A stretch of 64,000 nucleotides of DNA from Pantoea sp. SOD02 (GTDB lineage: Bacteria; Pseudomonadota; Gammaproteobacteria; Enterobacterales; Enterobacteriaceae): contig NZ_CP102604.1 in assembly GCF_024707505.1 (NCBI RefSeq), positions 2,170,001 through 2,234,000 on the forward strand. The letters are read 5' to 3'. The notes beneath the pieces are model-generated. The model had not been told where the DNA came from. It worked only from the letters and a program-made list of their open reading frames with translations, and did no database searches. Both the position numbers and the translations under genes were made by a program. Position 1 is the stretch's first letter, and the number at the start of each line of letters is the position of its first letter. Positions 50,707-61,165 of this stretch are shown here, in pieces.

Positions 50707-52074
50707 ATGAGTATTAAGGGCACTGTTTTAGAGAAAATCGTACAAGATAAAGCCGTCTGGGTTGAAGCGCGCAAAGCACAGCAGCCGCTGGCCACTTTCC
50801 AGAACGATTTGCAGCCTGCGGAACGTCATTTTTACGATGCACTGCGTGGCTCACGCACCGTATTCATCCTGGAATGCAAAAAAGCCTCGCCTTCCAAAGG
50901 GCTGATTCGCGAGGATTTCGATCCCGCGACTATTGCTGGCGTTTACCGTCACCACGCTTCAGCGGTATCGGTGTTAACCGATGAAAAATACTTCCAGGGC
51001 GATTTTGCGTTCCTGCCGATTGTCAGCGCCGCCATCACGCAACCGGTATTGTGCAAAGACTTCATCATCGAACCGTACCAGATCTATCTGGCGCGCCATT
51101 ATCAAGCTGATGCCATCCTGCTGATGTTGTCGGTGCTGGATGATGATCAATATCGTCAGCTCGCCGCTGTGGCGCACAGCCTGAAAATGGGCGTGCTGAC
51201 CGAAGTGAGTAATGAAGAAGAGATGGAACGTGCCATCGCGCTGGAAGCCAAAGTCGTCGGCATTAATAACCGCGACCTGCGCGACCTGTCGATCGACCTG
51301 AACCGCACACGTCAGTTAGCGCCGCGTCTCGGACATGGCGTAACCGTCATCAGCGAATCCGGCATCCACAATTACGCGCAGGTGCGTGAATTGAGCCACT
51401 TCGCTAACGGCTTCCTGATTGGCTCCGCGCTGATGGAAGAAGCGGATCTCACCGCTGGCGTTCGTCGCGTGTTGCTTGGCGATAACAAAGTCTGTGGCCT
51501 GACCCGCGCTGAAGATGCGCGTGCAGCGCAGGAAGCTGGCGCCATTTACGGTGGCTTGATCTTCGCTGAAGGCTCGCCGCGTAAAATCAGCATTGAGCAG
51601 GCGCAGTTGGTTCAGGCTGCTGCCCCGCTGAAGTATGTTGGCGTGTTCCGCAACAATGCTTTAAGTGACATTGTCACGCTTGCGGAGACGTTAAAACTGG
51701 CCGCAGTACAATTGCACGGCGATGAAGATCAGGCGTTTGTAGCACAACTGCGTCAGGCGCTGCCAGCAGACACTAAAATCTGGAAAGCGCTGAGCATCAA
51801 AGATCACTTACCTGCGCGCGACTGGCCGCACGTCGATCGCTACGTGTTCGATAACGGCCAGGGCGGCACCGGCCAGCGTTTCGATTGGTCACTGCTGCAA
51901 GGCCAGGATCTCAGCAACGTATTGCTGGCCGGTGGCTTAAGCGCTGACAACTGCGTTGAAGCCGCGCAGTTGGGCTGTGCCGGCCTCGATTTCAACTCCG
52001 GCGTAGAATCTGCGCCAGGCATTAAAGATGCCAGCAAAGTCGCGGCGGTATTCCGCACGCTGCGCGCCTATTAA
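50707..52074 (+). CDS. trpC: Indole-3-glycerol phosphate synthase / phosphoribosylanthranilate isomerase
   Basis: 455 residues, a fusion of two TIM barrels (TrpC and TrpF) as in E. coli. The synthase half (1 to about 255) has [16 protein letters not shown] and [11 protein letters not shown]; the isomerase half has [11 protein letters not shown] with the catalytic Cys and the Asp in FDNGQGGTG. It makes indole-3-glycerol phosphate from phosphoribosylanthranilate. A ribosome site AGAGGATGAG overlaps the trpD stop. Confidence 0.97.
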   Translation: MSIKGTVLEKIVQDKAVWVEARKAQQPLATFQNDLQPAERHFYDALRGSRTVFILECKKASPSKGLIREDFDPATIAGVYRHHASAVSVLTDEKYFQGDFAFLPIVSAAITQPVLCKDFIIEPYQIYLARHYQADAILLMLSVLDDDQYRQLAAVAHSLKMGVLTEVSNEEEMERAIALEAKVVGINNRDLRDLSIDLNRTRQLAPRLGHGVTVISESGIHNYAQVRELSHFANGFLIGSALMEEADLTAGVRRVLLGDNKVCGLTRAEDARAAQEAGAIYGGLIFAEGSPRKISIEQAQLVQAAAPLKYVGVFRNNALSDIVTLAETLKLAAVQLHGDEDQAFVAQLRQALPADTKIWKALSIKDHLPARDWPHVDRYVFDNGQGGTGQRFDWSLLQGQDLSNVLLAGGLSADNCVEAAQLGCAGLDFNSGVESAPGIKDASKVAAVFRTLRAY

Positions 52075-52082
52075 TTTCGCTT

Positions 52083-52100
52083 GCCCGCCATCGCGCGGGC
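52083..52100 (+). other. Hairpin in the trpC-trpB gap
   Basis: GCCCGC and GCGGGC arms around CATCGC in the 46-base gap. Without a T run it is unlikely to terminate. It may stabilise the upstream mRNA. Confidence 0.35.
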
Positions 52101-52120
52101 CGAATAAGGAAGATGAGAAA

Positions 52121-53314
52121 ATGACCACGTTATTGAATCCCTATTTTGGCGAGTTTGGCGGCCAATATGTGCCGCAAATCCTGATGCCAGCTTTGCGCCA
52201 GCTGGAAAATGCGTTTGTTGAAGCGCAGCGCGATCCCGAGTTTCAGGCCGAGTTTACTGACCTGCTGAAAAACTACGCTGGACGCCCAACGGCTTTGACG
52301 CTGTGTAGCAACCTGACCAAAGGCACCAAAACCCGCCTCTATCTGAAGCGTGAAGATTTGCTGCACGGTGGCGCGCACAAAACCAACCAGGTGCTGGGTC
52401 AGGCGCTGTTGGCTAAGCGTATGGGTAAAAACGAGATCATCGCGGAAACCGGCGCCGGTCAGCACGGCGTGGCGTCAGCGTTAGCCTGTGCCCTGCTGGG
52501 TATGAAGTGCCGCATCTATATGGGCGCGAAAGATGTTGAACGTCAGTCACCAAACGTATTCCGTATGCGTTTGATGGGCGCGGAAGTGATTCCAGTGCAT
52601 AGCGGCTCAGCCACGCTGAAAGATGCCTGTAACGAGGCGCTGCGCGACTGGTCTGGCAGCTACGAGACCGCGCACTACATGCTCGGCACCGCCGCAGGTC
52701 CGCACCCGTTCCCAACTATCGTACGTGAATTCCAGCGCATGATTGGTGAAGAGACCAAAGCTCAGATTCTGGAGCGCGAAGGTCGTCTGCCCGATGCGGT
52801 GTTAGCCTGCGTGGGCGGTGGTTCGAACGCTATCGGCATGTTCGCTGACTTCATCGAAGAAGAAAGCGTTGGCCTGATCGGTGTTGAGCCGGCGGGTCAC
52901 GGAATCGAAACCGGTGAACACGGTGCGCCGCTTAAGCACGGTCGCGTTGGGATCTACTTCGGCATGAAAGCGCCGATGATGCAGACCGAAGAGGGTCAGA
53001 TTGAAGAATCCTACTCCATCTCGGCGGGTCTGGACTTCCCATCGGTGGGACCTCAACATGCGCATCTGAACAGTATCGGCCGCGCAGAATATGTGTCGAT
53101 CACCGATGATGAAGCGCTCAGCGCCTTCAAAGAGCTGTGCCGTGCTGAAGGGATTATTCCTGCACTCGAATCCTCACACGCGCTGGCACATGCGCTGAAA
53201 ATGATCCGCGAGAATCCGGAAAAAGAGCAGCTGCTGGTAGTTAACCTTTCCGGACGCGGCGATAAAGACATCTTCACCGTTCACGATATTTTGAAAGCCA
53301 AGGGAGAGATCTGA
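52121..53314 (+). CDS. trpB: Tryptophan synthase beta chain
   Basis: 397 residues, the E. coli length. It condenses indole with serine using pyridoxal phosphate. The PLP lysine is in [15 protein letters not shown] (about residue 87), with [10 protein letters not shown] binding the phosphate and [10 protein letters not shown] the serine carboxylate. The upstream extension of the frame overlaps trpC and is rejected. Confidence 0.98.
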   Translation: MTTLLNPYFGEFGGQYVPQILMPALRQLENAFVEAQRDPEFQAEFTDLLKNYAGRPTALTLCSNLTKGTKTRLYLKREDLLHGGAHKTNQVLGQALLAKRMGKNEIIAETGAGQHGVASALACALLGMKCRIYMGAKDVERQSPNVFRMRLMGAEVIPVHSGSATLKDACNEALRDWSGSYETAHYMLGTAAGPHPFPTIVREFQRMIGEETKAQILEREGRLPDAVLACVGGGSNAIGMFADFIEEESVGLIGVEPAGHGIETGEHGAPLKHGRVGIYFGMKAPMMQTEEGQIEESYSISAGLDFPSVGPQHAHLNSIGRAEYVSITDDEALSAFKELCRAEGIIPALESSHALAHALKMIRENPEKEQLLVVNLSGRGDKDIFTVHDILKAKGEI

Positions 53315-54117
53315 TGGAACGTTATAATCAGCTGTTTCAACGTCTGTCGGCGCAGAAGGAAGGCGCGTTTGTCCCCTTCGTTACCCTCGGCGATCCTTCA
53401 CCTGAACTGTCGCTGAAAATTATCGATACTTTGGTGGAAGGCGGTGCGGACGCGTTAGAACTCGGTATTCCGTTCTCTGATCCGCTGGCCGATGGCCCAA
53501 CTATTCAGGGCGCGACGCTGCGTGCCTTTGCTTCCGGCACCACCGTGGCGCAGTGTTTTGAAATTCTGGCGACCGTGCGTCAGAAATATCCCGACCTACC
53601 GATTGGCTTGCTGATGTACGCTAATCTGGTGTTCAGCAAAGGTATCGATAACTTTTATGCGCAGTGTGAAGCGGTGGGCGTCGATTCCGTGCTGGTGGCT
53701 GATGTGCCGCTGGAAGAGTCTGCGCCGTTCCGTCAGGCTGCCATGCGCCACAATGTGGCACCGATCTTTATCTGTCCGCCAAATGCCGACGATGAACTGC
53801 TGCGCGAGATTGCTGCGCACGGTCGCGGATATACCTATCTGCTGTCACGCGCAGGCGTCACCGGTTCAGAAAATCGTGCCAGCCTGCCGCTGCATCACCT
53901 GATCGAAAAACTGCATGAGTTTAACGCTGCGCCACCGCTGCAGGGCTTTGGTATCTCTGAGCCTGGCCAGGTGAAAGAAGCGATCGCTGCGGGTGCGGCG
54001 GGCGCCATTTCCGGTTCGGCGATTGTGAAAATCATTGAGCGTAACCAGAATGATCCGGCAACGCTGCTCAGCGAGCTGAAAGCTTTTGTGAGTAGCCTGA
54101 AAGCGGCCACTCGCTAA
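53314..54117 (+). CDS. trpA: Tryptophan synthase alpha chain
   Basis: 267 residues. It splits indole-3-glycerol phosphate into indole and glyceraldehyde 3-phosphate and channels indole to TrpB. Catalytic Glu in [16 protein letters not shown] and Asp in [10 protein letters not shown] are present. It overlaps trpB by one base and ends the operon. Confidence 0.98.
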   Translation: MERYNQLFQRLSAQKEGAFVPFVTLGDPSPELSLKIIDTLVEGGADALELGIPFSDPLADGPTIQGATLRAFASGTTVAQCFEILATVRQKYPDLPIGLLMYANLVFSKGIDNFYAQCEAVGVDSVLVADVPLEESAPFRQAAMRHNVAPIFICPPNADDELLREIAAHGRGYTYLLSRAGVTGSENRASLPLHHLIEKLHEFNAAPPLQGFGISEPGQVKEAIAAGAAGAISGSAIVKIIERNQNDPATLLSELKAFVSSLKAATR

Positions 54118-54127
54118 AATCCTTCAG

Positions 54128-54158
54128 GGCCTTATTCCCGCGCGGATAAGGCCTTTTT
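54128..54158 (+). terminator. trp operon terminator
   Basis: GGCCTTAT and ATAAGGCC arms, with CG-rich pairs in the loop region, are followed by TTTTT. It lies 10 bases past the trpA stop. Confidence 0.9.
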
Positions 54159-54366
54159 ATTGTCATAAACCTCCCCCCTGCTCATTTTCTCGGCCACTCT
54201 CAGCTTTTCATACCCGGCTAAAACTGGGATTGGATCAATAAGTGGCAAAAGTTCCCTATTTCTCACTTTTTCGCACGTGCCGATTTGCCGATTTCGCATC
54301 GCCAGACCACAATTAACTGCGCCGCCCCATTGCGGCGAAACATCATCTAAGACAGGGAGATAACCA

Positions 54367-54681
54367 ATGAATTTTTTTAAAGTCGTTGCAGGATTTATGA
54401 TGGCTGCGGTAATGGCGCTGGCTCTTAGCGCGTGTGCCCCCACAGCAACCAAAGAAGGCACTGGCGGTTACATCGACGATACCGTGGTAACCACCAAAGT
54501 TAAGGCTCAGCTGTTGAATGACGAGTCGCTGAAATCGACCGAAATCAATGTTGAAACCTTTAAGGGTAAAGTTCAGCTGAGCGGTTTTGTCAGCTCACCG
54601 CAGATGGCTAATCGCGCTGTTGCCGTAACGCGTAGCGTGGCAGGCGTGAAGTCTGTGGTTAACAATATGCAGATCAAATAA
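54367..54681 (+). CDS. BON-domain lipoprotein
   Basis: 104 residues. A lipoprotein signal peptide ends at LSAC (Cys23). One BON domain follows (about 40-103: DDTVVTTKVKAQLLNDESLK, VQLSGFVSS, VAGVKSVVNNMQI), as in OsmY and DolP (YraP), which bind phospholipid or the outer membrane. A GGGAG site precedes the ATG. It lies between trpA and ompW, not its place in E. coli. The function is unknown; a stress role is possible. Confidence 0.88.
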   Translation: MNFFKVVAGFMMAAVMALALSACAPTATKEGTGGYIDDTVVTTKVKAQLLNDESLKSTEINVETFKGKVQLSGFVSSPQMANRAVAVTRSVAGVKSVVNNMQIK

Positions 54682-54686
54682 CACAA

Positions 54687-54708
54687 CGGGCGACCTTCTG
54701 GTCGCCCG
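54687..54708. terminator. Hairpin between convergent BON gene and ompW
   Basis: Perfect CGGGCGACC and GGTCGCCCG arms around TTCT, in the 46-base gap between two convergent genes. It likely serves both transcripts, although T runs are short. Confidence 0.7.
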
Positions 54709-54727
54709 CTTCATTTCTGCTTGCCGA

Positions 54728-55360
54728 TTAGAAACGATATCCCGCACCAAAGAAGAACACCCACGGATCGATACGCGTGTTGATGTTTTGCTGCTCACCA
54801 CCGGCTTTGAATTTCACTTCGGTATCAATATCCATGTACCAGAGCGATGCGTTCAGCATCCAGTCGCGGTTGATTTGATAATCCAGACCAACTTGTCCGG
54901 CCATGCCCCACGAGTCTTTCACGCTCAGGTCGCTTAAGCCGGCATCCTGTCCAGTTTGGTTGAATTTGGCATCATAGAAGGTGGTGTAGTTAATACCGAC
55001 GCCAACATACGGGCGGACTTTGCTTTTGCTATCAAAGAAATAGTACTGCGCCATTAAGGTTGGCGGCAGCTGGCGCACGGTGGCCAGATTTCCGGTGGCG
55101 CCCAGTCCAACCTTATGACGAAACGGTGTGGCGGCCAGTAGCTCAACGCCGATGTTATCCGTCGCCATATAGGTAAAGGTTAAACCCAGTTGCGTATCGT
55201 TGCTGACGTTAAAGCCGCCCATACCCAGCACATTGTCAGAGCCTTCGGTCGGACGGACGGTGGCGCTACCTGCGCGCATAAAGAAATCACCGGCTTCATG
55301 AGCCAGAGCCAGTTGCGGAATTGCCAGCGCCATCAGCAGTGCGCATTTTGCCAGTTTCAT
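54728..55360 (-). CDS. ompW: Outer-membrane protein W
   Basis: 210 residues. A signal peptide (MKLAKCALLMALAIPQLALA) is cut before HEAGDFF, and the mature part is the eight-strand beta-barrel of OmpW (PYVGVGINYTTF, aromatic C-terminal YRF). It forms a small pore with a hydrophobic channel. In E. coli ompW responds to redox and iron and is a colicin S4 receptor. The upstream frame extension is rejected since the signal peptide begins here. Confidence 0.95.
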   Translation of the reverse strand: MKLAKCALLMALAIPQLALAHEAGDFFMRAGSATVRPTEGSDNVLGMGGFNVSNDTQLGLTFTYMATDNIGVELLAATPFRHKVGLGATGNLATVRQLPPTLMAQYYFFDSKSKVRPYVGVGINYTTFYDAKFNQTGQDAGLSDLSVKDSWGMAGQVGLDYQINRDWMLNASLWYMDIDTEVKFKAGGEQQNINTRIDPWVFFFGAGYRF

Positions 55361-55605
55361 AATCACTCCTTTGCCAAAAAAGATGGGTCTCGATGTTGAA
55401 TGCGGCACAACATTTACCCCTTTTTTGGTAAAAGATCATCTGCATCAATCTAAATTAATCACTTAAAAAACAATGGATTGATTCAGATCAATTTTGGCCT
55501 TACACCGCGTAATAAAAGTCCGCTTGCGAAAATTTTCCGCCGTGATTATTTTACCTTTCCCCTGTGTGATTTTGGTTCGATGCCTTAGAGGTGGCGGGCG
55601 ATCAG

Positions 55606-56022
55606 ATGAGCGATTTACTAAACCCTTGTGTAACCTGTGGCGCATGCTGCGCGCATTTCCGTGTTTCTTTTTACTGGGCCGAAGCCGATGATGGCGCCGG
55701 TGCCGTTCCCGTTGAATTAACCGAGCCGTTAGGCCTGTTTATGCGCAATATGCGCGGCACCAACCAACACCAACCGCGCTGTGTTGCGCTAGAGGGAGAG
55801 GTCGGCGGCTGCGTCTCCTGCGGCATTTATCAGCAGCGTCCGTCACCTTGTCGGGAGTTTTCAATGTCCGGCGAGAACGGTGAACTGAACGAAGCCTGCG
55901 ATCGCGCCCGTGCTCGCTATGGTCTTCCTGCGCTTTTTCACCCTTCTTTACCTGTTATGACAGAAAGTTATCCCAATGCGGGTGCCAGCACGCCAGTAGA
56001 ACATGTACAATCGCCGGGTTAA
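55606..56022 (+). CDS. ykgJ: YkgJ-type protein with CxxCxxCC metal-binding cluster
   Basis: 138 residues. The N-terminal cluster [10 protein letters not shown] places four cysteines as C-x2-C-x2-CC (residues 8, 11, 14, 15); further cysteines lie at 59, 69, 72, 82 and 98. It matches the UPF0153/YkgJ family, thought to bind zinc or an iron-sulfur cluster; the function is unknown. The start follows a weak ribosome site; a GTG five codons upstream is possible. It lies 27 bases before yciC. Confidence 0.85.
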   Translation: MSDLLNPCVTCGACCAHFRVSFYWAEADDGAGAVPVELTEPLGLFMRNMRGTNQHQPRCVALEGEVGGCVSCGIYQQRPSPCREFSMSGENGELNEACDRARARYGLPALFHPSLPVMTESYPNAGASTPVEHVQSPG

Positions 56023-56049
56023 TTAATCCGGTTCTTTCAAGGAGTTTAC

Positions 56050-56784
56050 ATGTCTATCACGGCAAGCTCGTTATACCGTGACACAGGAAATTTTTTGCGC
56101 CATCAGTTGGTTACTATTTTATTGCTGGCGCTGCTGACCTCGTTCATTACTGTGATCGTCGGCCACGCGTTAACGCCAGGTGAAGACCAGCTCTCATTGT
56201 TGAGCCAGTCAGATGACAGCGCATCCTCGCTGTTTGAGCTGGTACAAAATATGTCTCCGGATCAGCAGCGTATTTTGCTGCGCGCTTCCGCTGCAGGCAC
56301 GTTTGCTGCATTGATTGGTAATACGCTGCTGCTGGGTGGCATGCTATTCCTGATCCCAATGGTGTCGGGCGGACAACGCGTGAGCGCTCTGCGTGCTATT
56401 GGTGCGTCTGCGCCAATCCTGCCAAAGCTGCTGCTGCAAACCTTCCTGATCACCTTGCTGGTACAGCTGGGCTTTATGGTGCTGATGGTGCCGGGCGTGA
56501 TTCTGGCCATCCTGTTTTCACTGGCGCCAGTGATTCTCGCCAATGAGAAGCTCGGCGTGATCGGCGCGATGCGCGCCAGCATGCGTCTCGCATGGAAGAA
56601 TATTAAGGTTATCGCACCGGCCATTGTGCTGTGGCTGCTGGCCAAAATTGTGCTGATGTTCTTCTTTTCATCGCTGACCGTGCTGCCCGCCAACATCGCC
56701 TCCGTGGTGTTGAACGCGCTGGGTAATCTGGTCTCCGCTGTACTGATCATCTATCTGTACCGGCTGTATATGCTGTTACGTTAA
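56050..56784 (+). CDS. yciC: YciC, UPF0259 inner-membrane protein
   Basis: 244 residues with about six membrane segments (for example [20 protein letters not shown] and [20 protein letters not shown]). It matches the UPF0259 family. The function is unknown. An AAGGAG site precedes the ATG. It is followed by yciB and yciA in the conserved E. coli order. Confidence 0.94.
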   Translation: MSITASSLYRDTGNFLRHQLVTILLLALLTSFITVIVGHALTPGEDQLSLLSQSDDSASSLFELVQNMSPDQQRILLRASAAGTFAALIGNTLLLGGMLFLIPMVSGGQRVSALRAIGASAPILPKLLLQTFLITLLVQLGFMVLMVPGVILAILFSLAPVILANEKLGVIGAMRASMRLAWKNIKVIAPAIVLWLLAKIVLMFFFSSLTVLPANIASVVLNALGNLVSAVLIIYLYRLYMLLR

Positions 56785-56843
56785 TCGTTATGGCGCTCAC
56801 CCGGGCGCCATAATTGAACGCTCCTGCCCTAATTGGAAACGCT

Positions 56844-57383
56844 ATGAAGCAGTTACTCGATTTTCTTCCCCTGGTGGTTTTCTTCATCTTCTACAAGCTG
56901 TACGACATCTTTGTCGCCTCCGGTGCACTGATTGTTGCCACCGGTCTGGCGCTGGTCGTCAGTTGGGTGCTTTACCGCAAGCTGGAAAAGATGACCATTT
57001 TTACTTTTGTGCTGGTTGCGGTATTCGGCACGCTGACGCTGGTGTTCCACAACGATGAATTTATCAAATGGAAAGTCACGGTAATTTATTCGCTGTTTGC
57101 CGTCGCGCTGCTCTACAGCCAGTGGTTTATGAAGCAACCGCTGATCCAAACCATGCTAGGTAAAGAGTTGCAATTGCCGTCAGGCGTGTGGCGCAATCTC
57201 AACATCGCTTGGGCAATTTTCTTCCTCGCCTGCGGCTTAGCGAATATTTATGTTGCGTTTTGGTTATCGCAGGAATTTTGGGTTAACTTTAAAGTGTTCG
57301 GTCTGACCGGCCTGACCCTACTCTTTACCCTGTTAAGCGGCGTGTATATCTGGCGACAGATGCCGCAACAAGAACAAAAATAA
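56844..57383 (+). CDS. yciB: YciB, inner-membrane septation-type protein
   Basis: 179 residues, the E. coli length, with five or six membrane helices. It matches YciB/IspA, linked in Shigella to septation and in E. coli to envelope maintenance together with DcrB. The start [20 protein letters not shown] is conserved; the longer upstream frame is rejected. Confidence 0.95.
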   Translation: MKQLLDFLPLVVFFIFYKLYDIFVASGALIVATGLALVVSWVLYRKLEKMTIFTFVLVAVFGTLTLVFHNDEFIKWKVTVIYSLFAVALLYSQWFMKQPLIQTMLGKELQLPSGVWRNLNIAWAIFFLACGLANIYVAFWLSQEFWVNFKVFGLTGLTLLFTLLSGVYIWRQMPQQEQK

Positions 57384-57437
57384 TGCCACTCCGCCCGACA
57401 ACGTCGGGCTTCTCTTCACCTGCAGAAGAACTGAGCA

Positions 57438-57857
57438 ATGGACGAAAAACATAAGTCGCCGCAAGGCGAGATGGTGTTGCGTACCCTGGCAATGCCAGCG
57501 GACACCAATGCCAACGGTGATATCTTTGGTGGTTGGTTGATGTCGCAGATGGATATGGGCGGCGCAATCAAGGCAAAAGAGATTGCTGAAGGACGTGTTG
57601 TTACCGTGCGCGTGGATGGAATGACGTTCCTTAAACCCGTAGCGGTTGGCGATGTGGTGAGCTGCTACGCACGCTGCATCCGCACCGGCAACAGCTCCAT
57701 GACCATTAACGTCGAAGTGTGGATCAAGAAAGTGTCGTCCGAACCCATTGGACAGACTTACTGCGCAACTGAAGCGGTGTTTGTCTACGTCGCCGTCGAC
57801 AATACCGGGCAATCTCGCCCACTACCGCCCGGTAGAAGTAATTTAAGCGATCTATAA
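57438..57857 (+). CDS. yciA: YciA, acyl-CoA thioesterase
   Basis: 139 residues of the hot-dog fold with the catalytic NANGDIFGGWLM motif (about residues 24-35). It hydrolyses a broad range of acyl-CoA esters in the cytoplasm. E. coli YciA is 132 residues and similar. It converges with tonB across a shared terminator. Confidence 0.95.
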   Translation: MDEKHKSPQGEMVLRTLAMPADTNANGDIFGGWLMSQMDMGGAIKAKEIAEGRVVTVRVDGMTFLKPVAVGDVVSCYARCIRTGNSSMTINVEVWIKKVSSEPIGQTYCATEAVFVYVAVDNTGQSRPLPPGRSNLSDL

Positions 57858-57861
57858 CACT

Positions 57862-57892
57862 AAAAAAGCGGTCATCTGACCGCTTTCTTTTT
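57862..57892. terminator. Bidirectional terminator between yciA and tonB
   Basis: AGCGGTCATCTGACCGCT stem with A run before and TTTCTTTTT after. It matches the well-known shared terminator in E. coli. Confidence 0.93.
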
Positions 57893-57911
57893 GCTTCTCA
57901 AATATCATTGC

Positions 57912-58655
57912 TTATTCGATATTGGCGCCGCCGTTGATGCGGAACACGATATTCATGGTCAGATTCTTACCCGGACGACCCGGCTGATAACGCCATTTCT
58001 TCATCGCCTGTTTCACTTCGCGCTCAAACATGTTGCGCGGTTCAGCCGACAAGATCTCAACGTTATCGACACGTCCCTCACTATCAACATCAAACTGCAC
58101 GCGTACACGTCCCTCAACGCGCAGCGCGAACGCACGCGCCGGATAGGCTGGTTTGCTGACGTTCATCGCTTTCGGGCCATCAGAGATGCTTGGCGTTGCG
58201 GTTGGATTGGCTTTCGGCGCGGTGGTTGGACGCGTCTGCGTGGTTGGCGCGTCCTGCTTCACCGGATTTTCCTGCGGCTTCACTTCCTGACGCGGTTTCG
58301 GCTCAACCTTTTTTTCCACCTTTGGCTTCGGTTTAGGTTTTGGCTTCGGCTTAGGTTCCGGTTTAGGAATTGGCACCGGCTCAACCTTCGGCGGCTCTGG
58401 CGCTACTTCAGGTTCCGGCTCAGGCTCGGGAGGTGGTGGCGTAACCTGGGCAGGTGCAGGTTCGGGTTGTACTTCAGGCGCCACCAGCGAAACGCTGATA
58501 GGCTGCGACGCTTTTGGAACTTCAATGACCTGATGAAACGATGCATAGAGAATGCCAGCGATCAACGAACCGTGAAGTACCACGGATAAAATTACAGCAA
58601 TGGGGGTACGTGTAGGTAAAGGCGTAGTCAACGTGGTCATATCATTCATGTTCAT
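57912..58655 (-). CDS. tonB: TonB energy transducer
   Basis: 247 residues. An N-terminal membrane helix (about 17-38) with the SxxxH motif (SVVLHG) contacts ExbB/ExbD; a Pro-rich linker follows with Glu-Pro then Lys-Pro repeats (about 60-120), then the C-terminal domain (YPARAFALRVEGRVRVQFDV, RNMFEREVKQAMKKWRYQPG). TonB passes proton-motive energy to outer-membrane siderophore and B12 receptors. Several ATGs precede the helix, and none has a clear ribosome site, so the start is uncertain by a few codons. Confidence 0.95.
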   Translation of the reverse strand: MNMNDMTTLTTPLPTRTPIAVILSVVLHGSLIAGILYASFHQVIEVPKASQPISVSLVAPEVQPEPAPAQVTPPPPEPEPEPEVAPEPPKVEPVPIPKPEPKPKPKPKPKPKVEKKVEPKPRQEVKPQENPVKQDAPTTQTRPTTAPKANPTATPSISDGPKAMNVSKPAYPARAFALRVEGRVRVQFDVDSEGRVDNVEILSAEPRNMFEREVKQAMKKWRYQPGRPGKNLTMNIVFRINGGANIE

Positions 58656-58844
58656 TGAGTGAAGCGCAGATTTTAAATGCAAATAGCAATCAGTTTCAAT
58701 AAGCGATGTAAATGTGGCTGCAGAAAGGCCTTTTTTAACCCTGATTGCGCTGAATGACAGCGTATTTATCTTTCGTTTGCACTCTGATTAACGATCACTT
58801 AACGTGTCACGCAATTTCGGCAAGTCTAACGGGAGTATCCCATC

Positions 58845-59141
58845 GTGCTTTACGTCATTTATGCGGAAGATACCGCTGATTCACTGGAAAAACGCAACTC
58901 GGTACGTCCCGCGCATCTTGCTCGTTTACAGCTGTTGCAAGATGAAGGTCGTCTGATTGCTGCGGGTCCGCTGCCAGCGGTTGACAGCAACGATCCAGGC
59001 CCGGCCGGTTTCAGCGGTTCCGTGATCATCGCCGAATTCTCTTCACTGGAAGTCGCGGAATCATGGGCCAAAGACGATCCCTACATTGCCGCAGGCGTGT
59101 ATGAGAAAGTCGCGGTCAAACCGTTCAAACGCGTTTTCTAA
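58845..59141 (+). CDS. yciI: YciI family protein
   Basis: 98 residues of the dimeric alpha-beta barrel YciI fold, with the conserved [14 protein letters not shown] and [15 protein letters not shown]. The function is unknown, perhaps enzymatic with His-Asp. The start is GTG, preceded by GGGAG. It matches E. coli YciI along its length. A small membrane protein gene starts three bases later. Confidence 0.94.
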   Translation: MLYVIYAEDTADSLEKRNSVRPAHLARLQLLQDEGRLIAAGPLPAVDSNDPGPAGFSGSVIIAEFSSLEVAESWAKDDPYIAAGVYEKVAVKPFKRVF

Positions 59142-59144
59142 TCT

Positions 59145-59315
59145 ATGTGGCAGTCAGTTTTACTGCTGGTGATAGCTTTCGCTCTCATCGGCAGAGCACT
59201 TTGGCTATGGCATCAGCAAGGCTGGCGCAACGCTCGGCAGCACATTGTGATGTTAATTGTGCTGGCAGCGGCAGTAGAGATGGTCAATGTTATTCGGGTA
59301 CTACGCGGCGCATAG
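59145..59315 (+). CDS. Small membrane protein of 56 residues, unassigned
   Basis: A frame of 56 codons beginning MWQSVLLLVIAFALIGRALW. It has two hydrophobic segments (about 4-20 and 34-50) split by a polar loop (WHQQGWRNARQH). It begins three bases after the yciI stop, so translation from the same mRNA is likely. It is too short for standard gene calling. I do not recognise a family. In E. coli the potassium channel gene kch lies near here; this is not a fragment of it as far as I can see. Confidence 0.6.
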   Translation: MWQSVLLLVIAFALIGRALWLWHQQGWRNARQHIVMLIVLAAAVEMVNVIRVLRGA

Positions 59316-59331
59316 TGGCCGCGTAAGCCCA

Positions 59332-59505
59332 TCAGACCATTTGTGAGATAAACAGAATGGAACGGCGATGCTGCTGCGCCACCTGATGACGAATGGTGTG
59401 GATGCGTTTATAACGACGCGACTGCCCTTCCAGCCAGCGAGAACGACGACGGTGTACCTGACGTAACATTCTCCAGCGCGCCACTTCATTTTTGCTACGT
59501 GTCAT
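59332..59505 (-). CDS. yciY: YciY, small basic protein
   Basis: 57 residues, the same length as E. coli YciY. It begins MTRSKNEVARWRMLRQ and holds RRSRWLEGQSRRYKRIHTIR, closely matching E. coli (RRKSRWLEGQSRR, RIHSIR). Very basic, probably binding nucleic acid, but the role is unknown. An AGAGGA site precedes the ATG. A longer frame on the same strand overlapping this gene is a shadow. Confidence 0.85.
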   Translation of the reverse strand: MTRSKNEVARWRMLRQVHRRRSRWLEGQSRRYKRIHTIRHQVAQQHRRSILFISQMV

Positions 59506-59667
59506 CACATCCTCTCAGACAGGCTAAACTCGGCAGGCATTATAAAGATCTGTTGGGAAATACCAAATCGAAAGCTTCATCGAAACGTCATTCACGATTA
59601 AAGGTTTCACTACCTGTGATCAGCACGTAAACTTTGCACAACAAAGCGCGAACAGGATGTCCACTTA

Positions 59668-61128
59668 ATGACCACATTTTATACCCTCATCAGTTGGTTA
59701 CTGCTGTTTGGTTACTGGCTGCTGATTGCGGGTGTCACGCTACGTATTCTGATGAAACGCCGCGCAGTCACCTCTGCAATGGCCTGGCTGCTGATCATCT
59801 ACATTCTGCCGCTGGTGGGTATAATCGCCTATCTCTCCTTTGGTGAGTTGCATTTAGGTAAACGGCGTGCCGAACGCGCACGCACCATGTGGCCCTCTAC
59901 CGCCAAATGGCTCAACGATCTCAAACAGTGTCGGCATATCTTTGCCACCGAACACAGCGACGTGGCGCGTTCCCTGTTTGATTTGTGCCGCCATCGTCAG
60001 GGCATTGCTGGCGTGAAAGGTAATCAGCTGCAGTTGCTGACCAGCTCCGACGACGTGATGCACGCGCTGATTCGTGATATCCAGCTGGCGCGTCACAACA
60101 TCGAGATGGTGTTCTATATCTGGCATCCCGGCGGGCTGGCTGATGAAGTAGCGGAATCGTTGATGGCCGCGTCGCGTCGCGGTGTGCATTGCCGCTTGAT
60201 GCTGGATTCAGCGGGCAGCGTGACCTTCTTCCGCAGTCCGTGGGCCAATATGATGCGCAACGCTGGCATCGATGTGGTTGAAGCATTGCAGGTAAGCCTG
60301 CTGCGTGTGTTCCTGCGCCGCATGGACTTACGTCAGCATCGCAAAGTGGTGCTGATCGATAACTACATCGCGTATACCGGCAGCATGAACCTGGTCGATC
60401 CACGCTTCTTTAAGCAGGAAGCGGGCGTGGGCCAATGGATTGATCTGATGGCGCGCATGGAAGGTCCAGTGGCAACCACCATGGGCATTGTGTATGCCTG
60501 CGACTGGGAGATTGAAACCGGTAAACGCATTCTGCCGCCCGCGCCAGATGCCAACGTGATGCCCTTCGAACAGGAGAGCGGTCATACCATTCAGGTAATC
60601 GCTTCTGGCCCTGGTTTCCCGGAAGATATGATCCATCAGGCTTTGCTCACGGCGGTTTACTCCGCGCGTGAGCAGCTGATTATGACCACGCCCTACTTTG
60701 TGCCGAGCGATGACCTGCTGCACGCCATCTGTACCGCGGCGTTACGCGGTGTGGAAGTGAGCATCATTGTGCCGCGCCACAATGATTCGTTGCTGGTAGG
60801 CTGGGCAAGCCGCGCCTTCTTTACCGAGTTGCTGGAAGCAGGCGTAAAGATTTACCAGTTTGAAGATGGCCTGTTGCATACGAAAAGTGTGCTGGTGGAT
60901 GGGCAGTTGAGTTTGGTCGGCACTGTTAATCTGGATATGCGCAGCCTGTGGCTTAATTTTGAGATCACATTGGTGGTTGATGATGATGGCTTTGGCAGCG
61001 ATCTCGCTACCGTGCAGGACGATTACATCGCCCGCTCACGCTTACTGGATGGCGCTCGCTGGGCTAAACGTGCCTGGTGGCAACGCATCGTTGAACGACT
61101 GTTTTACTTCTTTAGTCCTTTACTGTAA
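59668..61128 (+). CDS. clsA: Cardiolipin synthase A
   Basis: 486 residues, the E. coli length. It joins two phosphatidylglycerols into cardiolipin at the inner membrane. Two N-terminal membrane helices (about 5-25, 36-58) precede two phospholipase-D HKD motifs, [19 protein letters not shown] from residue 224 and [20 protein letters not shown] from residue 404. Both are complete. It is followed by yciU as in E. coli. Confidence 0.97.
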   Translation: MTTFYTLISWLLLFGYWLLIAGVTLRILMKRRAVTSAMAWLLIIYILPLVGIIAYLSFGELHLGKRRAERARTMWPSTAKWLNDLKQCRHIFATEHSDVARSLFDLCRHRQGIAGVKGNQLQLLTSSDDVMHALIRDIQLARHNIEMVFYIWHPGGLADEVAESLMAASRRGVHCRLMLDSAGSVTFFRSPWANMMRNAGIDVVEALQVSLLRVFLRRMDLRQHRKVVLIDNYIAYTGSMNLVDPRFFKQEAGVGQWIDLMARMEGPVATTMGIVYACDWEIETGKRILPPAPDANVMPFEQESGHTIQVIASGPGFPEDMIHQALLTAVYSAREQLIMTTPYFVPSDDLLHAICTAALRGVEVSIIVPRHNDSLLVGWASRAFFTELLEAGVKIYQFEDGLLHTKSVLVDGQLSLVGTVNLDMRSLWLNFEITLVVDDDGFGSDLATVQDDYIARSRLLDGARWAKRAWWQRIVERLFYFFSPLL

Positions 61129-61165
61129 AACGAGCGAAAATATTACCGCCTCAGGGCAAGCAGGA

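Noticed and set aside
59301..59489. 62-residue minus-strand frame overlapping yciY
   Set aside because: It overlaps yciY in another frame, has no ribosome site, and yciY matches a known family at full length.
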